10,908 bases of DNA, taken from an uncultured Lachnospiraceae bacterium. Its GTDB lineage: Bacteria; Bacillota; Clostridia; Lachnospirales; Lachnospiraceae. Shown here piece by piece: positions 5,705-10,908 of the stretch. The stretch spans positions 1 through 10,908 of the forward strand of contig CADBTG010000160.1 in assembly GCA_902797475.1 (NCBI GenBank). Direction: 5' to 3'. Every line of letters begins with the position of its first letter. Position 1 is the first letter of the stretch. Under the pieces are notes generated by a model. It was not told where the DNA came from, ran no database searches, and saw only the letters and a program-made list of their open reading frames with translations. Made by a program: the position numbers and the translations under genes.

Positions 5705-7048
5705 GTGGCTTTTGAAAGCTTATCCGATAAATTGCAAAACGTATTCCGCAAGTTACGCGGAAAGGGACGCCTGAGTGAAGCCGACGTCAAGGAAGCGCTT
5801 CGGGAAGTAAAGCTTGCGCTTTTGGAGGCAGACGTTAACTTCAAAGTGGTGAAACAGTTCATCGCATCCGTTCAGGAGCGGGCGGTCGGGCAGGATGTGC
5901 TTACGAGTCTGACGCCGGGGCAGATGGTCATCAAAATCGTTAATGAAGAGATGATTTCCCTGATGGGCTCCGAAACGACGGAGATTGAGCTTCTTTCCGG
6001 AGAGACAACCGTCATCATGATGTGCGGTCTGCAGGGTGCCGGTAAAACGACTACCGCTGCAAAACTTGCCGGAAAGTTTAAGGCAAAGGGCAAGAAGCCT
6101 TTGCTTGTTGCCTGTGACATTTACCGTCCGGCCGCTATCGACCAGTTGAAGGTGAATGCCGCAAAGCAGGATGTGCCTTGCTTTGCCATGGGAACCGGCC
6201 ATAATCCGGTGGATATCGCCAAGGCAGCCATGGAGCACGCTAAGAAGGAAGGCAACAACGTAGTCATCATTGATACGGCAGGACGTCTTCACATTGACGA
6301 AGAGTTAATGGAGGAGCTTCAGAATATCAAGAAGGCTGTTACGGTGCATCATACGGTGCTGACAGTTGACGCCATGACCGGTCAGGACGTGCTGAATGTC
6401 GCAACGACGTTCGACGAAAAGATCGGAATCACCGGCGTGATTCTGACAAAGCTTGACGGCGATACAAGAGGCGGTGCTGCGCTTTCAATCCGTGCCGTGA
6501 CCGGAAAGCCGATTCTGTATGTCGGCATGGGCGAGAAGCTTTCCGATTTGGAACAGTTCTATCCCGACCGAATGGCATCGAGAATCCTCGGCATGGGCGA
6601 TGTGCTGACGCTGATTGACAAGGTGCAGGCCGAGGTCGACGAGCAGAAGGCAATCGAGCTTGAGAAGAAGTTCCGCAAGAATGAATTTGACTTCAACGAT
6701 TTCTACGATCAGATTCAGCAGATGAAGAAGATGGGCGGTCTGCAGAGCATCCTTTCGATGATGCCCGGCATGGGCGGCCAGCTTAAGGATATTGAGATTG
6801 ACGAAGATGCCTTTAAGCAGACGGAAGCAATCATCAATTCGATGACGAAGAAGGAACGTGAAAAGCCCGACATCATCACGCCGCCGAGAAAGAAGCGCAT
6901 TGCCAACGGCTCCGGTGTGGACATTGCCGATGTCAACCGTCTGATGAAGCAGTATGAGCAGACGAAGAAGATGATGAAGCAGATGAACGGCATGATGAAG
7001 GGCGGCAAATTCCGTCGCGGCGGCGGAAAGTTCCCGTTCGGTTTTTAA
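5705..7048 (+). CDS. ffh: Signal recognition particle protein Ffh (SRP54)
   Basis: This 447-residue GTPase, of normal length, binds SRP RNA and signal sequences of nascent membrane proteins and docks with FtsY at the membrane. The N domain (about 1-95) is helical. The G domain carries the P-loop GLQGAGKTT (108-116), the insertion-box motif DIYRPAAIDQL (138-148), DTAGR (190-194) and TKLDGD (248-253). The methionine-rich M domain runs from about 297 to 435 and includes MPGMGG (353-358) and the RNA-binding helices around RIANGSGVDIADVNRLM, ending in a Met/Lys-rich then Gly/Arg-rich tail. The start codon is GTG at 5705, with GGAGG (5692-5696) eight bases before it. It is the second gene of the operon. 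SRP RNA and ftsY are not in the window. Confidence 0.98.
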   Translation: MAFESLSDKLQNVFRKLRGKGRLSEADVKEALREVKLALLEADVNFKVVKQFIASVQERAVGQDVLTSLTPGQMVIKIVNEEMISLMGSETTEIELLSGETTVIMMCGLQGAGKTTTAAKLAGKFKAKGKKPLLVACDIYRPAAIDQLKVNAAKQDVPCFAMGTGHNPVDIAKAAMEHAKKEGNNVVIIDTAGRLHIDEELMEELQNIKKAVTVHHTVLTVDAMTGQDVLNVATTFDEKIGITGVILTKLDGDTRGGAALSIRAVTGKPILYVGMGEKLSDLEQFYPDRMASRILGMGDVLTLIDKVQAEVDEQKAIELEKKFRKNEFDFNDFYDQIQQMKKMGGLQSILSMMPGMGGQLKDIEIDEDAFKQTEAIINSMTKKEREKPDIITPPRKKRIANGSGVDIADVNRLMKQYEQTKKMMKQMNGMMKGGKFRRGGGKFPFGF

Positions 7049-7115
7049 TCTGATATATTAATCCATCGGATTTTTATATACGTTGTACGGACTAAGTTAA
7101 GGAGGTGAATAGATT

Positions 7116-7361
7116 ATGGCAGTTAAGATTCGTTTGAGAAGAATGGGCGAGAAGCATGCTCCGTTCTACCGTGTAATCGTTGCGGACGAGAGATCTCCCA
7201 GAGACGGAAGATTCATCGCGGAGTTGGGCATTTATGATCCCACGAAGGAACCCATGACATTTAAGGTAGATGAGGAAGCTGCAAAGAAGTGGCTTGCAGA
7301 CGGCGCTCAGCCTACCGAGACCGTTGCCAAGCTGTTCAAGAAGGCCGGTATTCAGAAGTAA
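7116..7361 (+). CDS. rpsP: 30S ribosomal protein bS16
   Basis: An 81-residue basic protein of standard length starting MAVKIRLRRMG, with the family-diagnostic FYRVIVADERSPRDGRFIAE and LGIYDPT. It binds 16S rRNA in the body of the small subunit and aids its assembly. The ribosome site TAAGGAGGTGA (7098-7108) is a near-perfect complement of the 16S 3' end, as expected for a highly expressed gene. It starts 67 bases after ffh. That AT-rich gap holds a tiny AATCC/GGATT hairpin (7060-7072) followed by T residues, too weak to call a terminator. khpA follows after 13 bases. Confidence 0.98.
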   Translation: MAVKIRLRRMGEKHAPFYRVIVADERSPRDGRFIAELGIYDPTKEPMTFKVDEEAAKKWLADGAQPTETVAKLFKKAGIQK

Positions 7362-7374
7362 TGGGAGGACCGCA

Positions 7375-7608
7375 ATGAAAGAATTAGTGGAAGTGATTGC
7401 AAAATCGCTGGTTACCAAAGCGGACCAGGTTGTTGTCACCGAAAGCGTAGCAGAGGACGGCGGTATCCTTCTTGAACTGAGAGTTGCCCCTGATGACATG
7501 GGCAAAGTAATCGGTAAACAGGGTCGCATTGCAAAAGCGCTCCGTGCTGTTGTGAAGGTTGCGGCAACGAAGGAAGACAAGAAAGTTGTTGTGGATATTG
7601 TGCAGTAA
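7375..7608 (+). CDS. khpA: KH-domain RNA-binding protein KhpA
   Basis: A 77-residue protein that is a single KH domain with the GxxG loop as GKQG (47-50) inside MGKVIGKQGRIAKALR. The ATG at 7375 is chosen because GGGAGGA (7363-7369) precedes it by five bases; the open frame upstream overlaps rpsP and is not coding. KhpA (YlqC) pairs with KhpB/EloR in Firmicutes and binds many RNAs, affecting cell elongation and division in streptococci. Its place between rpsP and rimM is the conserved one, which supports the name. The partner gene khpB is not in the window. Confidence 0.95.
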   Translation: MKELVEVIAKSLVTKADQVVVTESVAEDGGILLELRVAPDDMGKVIGKQGRIAKALRAVVKVAATKEDKKVVVDIVQ

Positions 7609-7613
7609 CTCTT

Positions 7614-7654
7614 GCGGGTTGTGAGAACGGTCGGATTCCGTCCTCGCAGCCCGT
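7614..7654 (+). other. Stem-loop between khpA and rimM
   Basis: CGGGTTGTGAG (7615-7625) pairs with CTCGCAGCCCG (7643-7653), eleven base pairs including two G-T wobbles. An inner ACGG/CCGT stem (7627-7630, 7638-7641) surrounds a 7-base loop. It starts six bases after the khpA stop. No T-run follows. It could be an mRNA processing or stability element separating the rpsP-khpA segment from rimM-trmD. Confidence 0.55.
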
Positions 7655-7693
7655 ATTCCTGTTATCGGGTCCGCACAATTCGGATGATGTGAA

Positions 7694-7712
7694 GGAAAAT
7701 GTCACATTTTCC
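7694..7712 (+). other. Short hairpin before the rimM ribosome site
   Basis: GGAAAATG (7694-7701) pairs perfectly with CATTTTCC (7705-7712) around a 3-base loop. It ends only seven bases before the AAGGA ribosome site of rimM, so it might affect loading of ribosomes. The run TTTTCC on its 3' side could alternatively pair with the purine-rich ribosome site itself. Confidence 0.4.
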
Positions 7713-7729
7713 GCGGGAAAGGAAAGAAA

Positions 7730-8239
7730 ATGGATGATAAACTGAGAGTCGGTGTTTATACGAATACCCACGGCGTTCACGGAGAGATCAAGGTCTATCC
7801 GACGACGGACGACCCGGCGCGCTTTAAGAAGGGGCTTCCGCTCTTTTTGGATGTGCCCGGAAAGCAGATTCCGCTGGTCGTCGAGCACGTGAAGACCTTC
7901 AAGAACATGGTTATTCTGAAGTTTGAGGGCATCGATTCGATTAGCGATATAGAAAAATACAAAGGGCATGATCTTTTGGTGTCAAGAGAGCATGCGATCC
8001 CGCTTGAGGAGGACGAATACTTCATCTGCGACGCCATCGGTTCGGATGTCGTCACGGAGGAAGGCGAGAAGCTGGGCGTGTTGAAGGATGTGCTTCAGAC
8101 CGGCGCCAACGATGTGTTCGTCATTACGCTTACGGGCGGAAGAGAAGTGCTGTTTCCGGTGATTCCGGACTGCGTGAAGGATATCGACACCGACGGGAAG
8201 AAGATTACGGTTCATGTCATGAAAGGATTGTTGGACTGA
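7730..8239 (+). CDS. rimM: Ribosome maturation factor RimM
   Basis: This 169-residue protein helps mature the 30S head by binding uS19 and late 16S rRNA intermediates. The N-terminal domain opens with GVYTNTHGVHGEIKV (8-22), the family signature. The C-terminal PRC-barrel begins near YFICDAIG and contains LKDVLQTGANDVFVI and the conserved ending LFPVIPDCVKDID. Length is normal. AAGGA lies six bases before the ATG. The TGA stop overlaps the trmD ATG by one base, so the two are translationally coupled. It follows a 121-base gap with two stem-loops. Confidence 0.97.
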   Translation: MDDKLRVGVYTNTHGVHGEIKVYPTTDDPARFKKGLPLFLDVPGKQIPLVVEHVKTFKNMVILKFEGIDSISDIEKYKGHDLLVSREHAIPLEEDEYFICDAIGSDVVTEEGEKLGVLKDVLQTGANDVFVITLTGGREVLFPVIPDCVKDIDTDGKKITVHVMKGLLD

Positions 8240-8985
8240 TGAAATATTATGTGATGACACTGTTTCCCGAGATGGTCTCGGAAGGGCTTCATACAAGCAT
8301 TCTCGGCCGCGCCATGGATGCGGGAATTATCAGCCTTGAGACCGTAAACATCCGCGACTATTCCGAGGACAAGCACCGCCATGTGGACGATTATCCCTAC
8401 GGCGGCGGCGCGGGCATGGTAATGGCGCCCGGACCGATTGCGCGGACCTACGACGCGATCCTTGAAAAGCGGAACAAACCGGACCGTCCCCGTGTTATCT
8501 ACCTGACACCCTGGGGAAAGGTTTTTAAGCAGGAGGACGCCAAGGAACTGGCGAAGGAGGACGACCTCGTATTTCTCTGCGGCCACTATGAGGGCGTGGA
8601 CGAGCGCGTGCTTGAAGAAATCGTTACGGACTATTATTCCATCGGCGATTACGTGCTTTCGGGCGGCGAGCTGCCAGCGATGGTTATGATTGACGCCATA
8701 TCAAGAATGGTGCCCGGTGTTCTGACCAATGAGGAAAGCGGTGACGCGGAGAGCTTCGAGAACAGTCTTTTGGAGTATCCGCAATACACGAGACCGGAGG
8801 AGTGGAACGGCAGAACCGTTCCGGAGGTGCTCCTGTCCGGGAACCACAAAAAGATAGCCGAATGGCGCACGGAACGTTCCATCGACCGCACGATGCAGTA
8901 CCGGCCGGAGCTGATGGAGCAGGCTGTTTTAGACAAGAAAGCAGGAAAATACTACAAAGAGCGTTTGAAGAATAGCGAAGAATAG
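8239..8985 (+). CDS. trmD: tRNA (guanine-37-N1)-methyltransferase TrmD
   Basis: This 248-residue SPOUT enzyme uses S-adenosylmethionine to make m1G37 next to the anticodon, which prevents +1 frameshifting. Visible motifs are DYPYGGGAGM (51-60), GHYEGVDERV (115-124), SIGDYVLSGGE (134-144) and the knot segment running into R156 and VPGVL. The C-terminal domain has LLEYPQYTRP and LLSGNHKKIAEWR. In the alignment anchored on this stretch, the position of the catalytic Asp in the ED-S-F motif of other TrmD proteins is Glu (E171, in AESFEN), with D169 two residues before. The start overlaps the rimM stop. The gene usually followed by rplS is instead followed 23 bases later by a YD-repeat protein gene. 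Confidence 0.98.
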   Translation: MKYYVMTLFPEMVSEGLHTSILGRAMDAGIISLETVNIRDYSEDKHRHVDDYPYGGGAGMVMAPGPIARTYDAILEKRNKPDRPRVIYLTPWGKVFKQEDAKELAKEDDLVFLCGHYEGVDERVLEEIVTDYYSIGDYVLSGGELPAMVMIDAISRMVPGVLTNEESGDAESFENSLLEYPQYTRPEEWNGRTVPEVLLSGNHKKIAEWRTERSIDRTMQYRPELMEQAVLDKKAGKYYKERLKNSEE

Positions 8986-9008
8986 CAAAACACTTTGCGG
9001 AGGGGATT

Positions 9009-10631
9009 ATGGACAACAGGGGGAGCGTTCATTTAAGTAAAAAAGCATTTCTCATCATCGCCGGAACCGTGCTCGGGATTATCCTGATTGCATGGGTACT
9101 TTTGATTACCGGAATTTTCAAAAAGGACAAGAAGCCGCAGAAGAATGTTTTTCCGGAAACCAAGACGGTCAGATATGATCTGCCGGAGATCCCTGACGGC
9201 TATGAGCTGGTATTTCGTGAAACGGGATACTGCAGGCTTTATGAAAACGGAAAAAAGACTTATTTAAAGAAAATGACTTATGACGATGCCGGAAACTGTC
9301 TTACCGAGACCGAATTCGAAGAGGACGGGAAGACCGTCAAATCTTTCATTGAGTCGGAATACGATGAGGAAAACCGTGAAATCAAAAGGACGGAGTATAA
9401 CGAAAACCGGAATATAACATTGCAGGTTTCCCGCAAATATGATTCCGACGGCAGAATGACGGAAAGCGTTGAAAACATACGAAGGTATTATGACGACGGC
9501 GACCTGATCAACAGCAGAACGGAGCAGAACCTCTACCGGTATGACGGCAGGGGACAGAAAAGAAAACAGGAAACGACTGTAACAGGTTCGATTTACTCCA
9601 ATATGGAGCAGTATTCCTTCGTTTCCGAATGGGACGAGGAAGGCAGACCCCTTACGGAAGGAATCAAAGAAGGCGAAGAGTACATTCTGTACCGGTATCA
9701 ATATGACGCCTTCGGTAACATGGTCGTTAAGGAATATAGAACAGCCGCCTTCGATGAGGCTGAATACTATGTGCTCGAAAAGGCGGAGTATTCCGCTGAC
9801 GGCAAAAGAATGATCCGGCTTGTGGAATATTACGATCCGGAATTATATCCGGAAGACTGGCAACGGTGTCTTTTCGATGAAAACGGGAACCTTGTCCGGA
9901 TGACGGAATACAAAGACGGAGAAAAGACGGAAGAAACGGAGTATCTTTATGACAGTGAGGGGAGAGTCCTCAGTGCCGTTACCGATTCCGGAGAGTCAAA
10001 ACTGGAAATCGTATATACCTACGATACAGCGGGAAATCTGCTGAAATCCGTTACAACGGAAGACGGAAAAGTCATCATGGAAACCGTCGTAACAAACGGC
10101 GAAGAGCATACAAAAGGTTACGAGTATACGGAGAACGGCGAGCGGTACATTTATCAGGAAACAATTGAAAGCAAGAGCATTCATCGGGAAATCTACTATG
10201 ACGAAAACGGCGGAGTATCCGCAGACCGTACCGTGGAGTACGACGGAGATGAAAACGTGACGAAAATCCTACGGTATAAGGACGGGAATTTCGATTGCTG
10301 GTACGAATACTCGGATTATAAACCGGTTGAAGCATTGAGCGGTAAAACACTCTACAAACCGCAGAAGACAATCATCCGAAATGAAGACGGAACGGTGCAA
10401 TACACTGTAGAGCAGCAATACTACGAAAAAGGAAAAGCCTTTATCAGCCGGATCGTCTATAAAGCGGACGGAACCAGGGACGAGGGAGAGACGGGATATT
10501 ACAGTGACCTTGACGAGTATGACAATCTCATCCGGGAAACCTGCTATAACTATGACGGAAAGGGTACCGTAAGCGTATACGAGCATGAGTATCAGCCGTT
10601 TGCCGTTAAAAAGAACCAGAACATTGAGTAA
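9009..10631 (+). CDS. Membrane-anchored protein with YD/RHS-like repeats
   Basis: The protein has 540 residues. A short charged N-terminus (residues 1-12) precedes one strong membrane segment (about 13-37, LIIAGTVLGIILIAWVLLI) and then KKDKKPQK. The rest is a long, acidic, tyrosine-rich array of degenerate repeats of roughly 20 residues with the pattern Y-x-Y-D-x-x-G-x-h, for example YRYQYDAFGNMVVKEY, YLYDSEGRVLSAV, YTYDTAGNLLKSV and YNYDGKGTVSVYE. These resemble YD/RHS repeats and should form extended beta structure. No RHS core domain, toxin domain or sortase motif is visible. The C-terminal domain is probably outside the cell, but the positive charge on both sides of the membrane segment leaves topology open. 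GGAGG (8999-9003) lies five bases before the ATG. It starts 23 bases after trmD with no terminator, so it probably shares that transcript. Function unknown. Confidence 0.88.
   Translation: MDNRGSVHLSKKAFLIIAGTVLGIILIAWVLLITGIFKKDKKPQKNVFPETKTVRYDLPEIPDGYELVFRETGYCRLYENGKKTYLKKMTYDDAGNCLTETEFEEDGKTVKSFIESEYDEENREIKRTEYNENRNITLQVSRKYDSDGRMTESVENIRRYYDDGDLINSRTEQNLYRYDGRGQKRKQETTVTGSIYSNMEQYSFVSEWDEEGRPLTEGIKEGEEYILYRYQYDAFGNMVVKEYRTAAFDEAEYYVLEKAEYSADGKRMIRLVEYYDPELYPEDWQRCLFDENGNLVRMTEYKDGEKTEETEYLYDSEGRVLSAVTDSGESKLEIVYTYDTAGNLLKSVTTEDGKVIMETVVTNGEEHTKGYEYTENGERYIYQETIESKSIHREIYYDENGGVSADRTVEYDGDENVTKILRYKDGNFDCWYEYSDYKPVEALSGKTLYKPQKTIIRNEDGTVQYTVEQQYYEKGKAFISRIVYKADGTRDEGETGYYSDLDEYDNLIRETCYNYDGKGTVSVYEHEYQPFAVKKNQNIE
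9063..9108 (+). repeat. Direct repeat copy 1 (membrane-segment coding DNA)
   Basis: These 46 bases, from the GGAACC at 9063 to the TTGATTA ending at 9108, are identical to 10733-10778 in the second paralogue. They encode the core of the transmembrane segment. Similarity also extends upstream at lower identity (about 9032-9062) and drops sharply downstream. Confidence 0.9.
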
Positions 10632-10656
10632 AACTGCCATAACAGGGCAGAGTTTT
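10630..10656 (+). other. Weak hairpin between the tandem paralogues
   Basis: CTGCC (10634-10638) pairs with GGCAG (10646-10650) around a 7-base loop. Flanking A and T runs (10630-10633, 10653-10656) could extend the stem across a two-base bulge. The T-run is only four bases, so this is at most a leaky attenuator between the two genes. Confidence 0.3.
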
Positions 10657-10669
10657 GTGAGGGAAGAAA

Positions 10670-10908
10670 ATGAGTGACGAAAGCAAAAAAGGAAGAATTC
10701 ATCTAAGTAAAAAAACATGTCTCATCATCGGAGGAACCGTGCTCGGGATTATCCTGATTGCATGGGTACTTTTGATTATCGGAATCTTTAAGAAGAATAA
10801 GAATTCGAATAACGTACAGGTCGGCGTATATGATATTCCGGAAGTGCCGGAGGGGTATCAGCTGGTATTTCGTCAGACAGCGGAGTATACGGTTACGGAA
10901 AAGGGAAA
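10670..10908 (+). CDS. Second YD-repeat-type membrane protein, 3' partial
   Basis: The first 79 codons are present and the frame is still open at the window end. The ATG at 10670 has GAGGGA (10659-10664) upstream at good spacing. The protein starts MSDESKKGRIHLSKK and has a membrane segment nearly identical to that of the preceding gene (TVLGIILIAWVLLI), then a basic stretch. It then reads YDIPEVPEGYQLVFRQT, which matches YDLPEIPDGYELVFRET in the first protein. It is therefore a tandem paralogue, 38 bases downstream, and probably in the same operon. Repeats are expected beyond the window edge but not seen. Confidence 0.85.
   Translation, partial: MSDESKKGRIHLSKKTCLIIGGTVLGIILIAWVLLIIGIFKKNKNSNNVQVGVYDIPEVPEGYQLVFRQTAEYTVTEKG
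10733..10778 (+). repeat. Direct repeat copy 2 (membrane-segment coding DNA)
   Basis: Identical over 46 bases to 9063-9108. Bases before and after it already differ, including at synonymous positions, so the perfect block is limited to the membrane-segment core. Confidence 0.9.

Noticed and set aside
7060..7077. AATCC/GGATT hairpin followed by T residues between ffh and rpsP
   Set aside because: A five-pair AT-rich stem with a 3-base loop is too weak for a terminator, and stopping there would cut rpsP off from the operon promoter without a convincing replacement promoter.
9009..10631. Rhs-type polymorphic toxin
   Set aside because: The repeats are YD-like, but the protein is far shorter than Rhs toxins, lacks the conserved Rhs core end and any toxin domain, and no immunity gene follows.
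1..10908. CRISPR arrays, tRNA or rRNA genes, insertion sequences and phage attachment sites
   Set aside because: Reading both strands I found no regularly spaced repeats, no tRNA-like cloverleaf sequence, no transposase frame and no integrase. The only sizeable repeats are the Pro/Thr linker and the paralogue pair.

Overview
The window looks like chromosomal DNA from a Gram-positive bacterium of the class Clostridia, most plausibly a Lachnospiraceae-like gut commensal. The grounds are the gene order ylxM-ffh-rpsP-khpA-rimM-trmD, strong purine-rich Shine-Dalgarno sites, mixed ATG/GTG/TTG starts, sigma-A-type promoters, a Gram-positive-type LexA box, and a Pro/Thr-linker lipoprotein. This placement is inference; no rRNA or other definitive marker is present. 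All supported genes are on the + strand.

Left part (1-4060): the 3' portion of a YitT-family membrane protein is followed by a promoter whose spacer contains a near-perfect LexA (SOS) operator. This promoter drives a small protein of unknown function. A GH36 alpha-galactosidase follows after 44 bases with no visible terminator. Next comes a SPOUT (TrmH/SpoU-type) RNA 2'-O-methyltransferase, which probably starts at a TTG immediately after the alpha-galactosidase stop codon.

Middle (4061-5262): a 196-base intergenic stretch holds an inverted repeat, a promoter and a long imperfect stem-loop leader. It precedes a secreted lipoprotein made of a lipobox, a Pro/Thr/Glu/Asp linker and an unrecognised C-terminal domain. 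That gene ends at an intrinsic terminator that overlaps the promoter of the next operon.

Housekeeping operon (5191-8985): ylxM and ffh (signal recognition particle), then rpsP, khpA, rimM and trmD (30S ribosome maturation and tRNA modification). Spacing is tight except for a 67-base ffh-rpsP gap and a 121-base khpA-rimM gap that holds two stem-loops.

Right part (8986-10908): rplS, which usually follows trmD, is not here. Instead, 23 bases after trmD with no terminator, there begins a tandem pair of paralogous single-pass membrane proteins. The first, which is complete, carries degenerate YD/RHS-like repeats. The second is cut by the window end. Their membrane-segment coding DNA is identical over 46 bases while the flanking sequence diverges. 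This pair and the LexA-controlled small gene are the least understood parts of the window.
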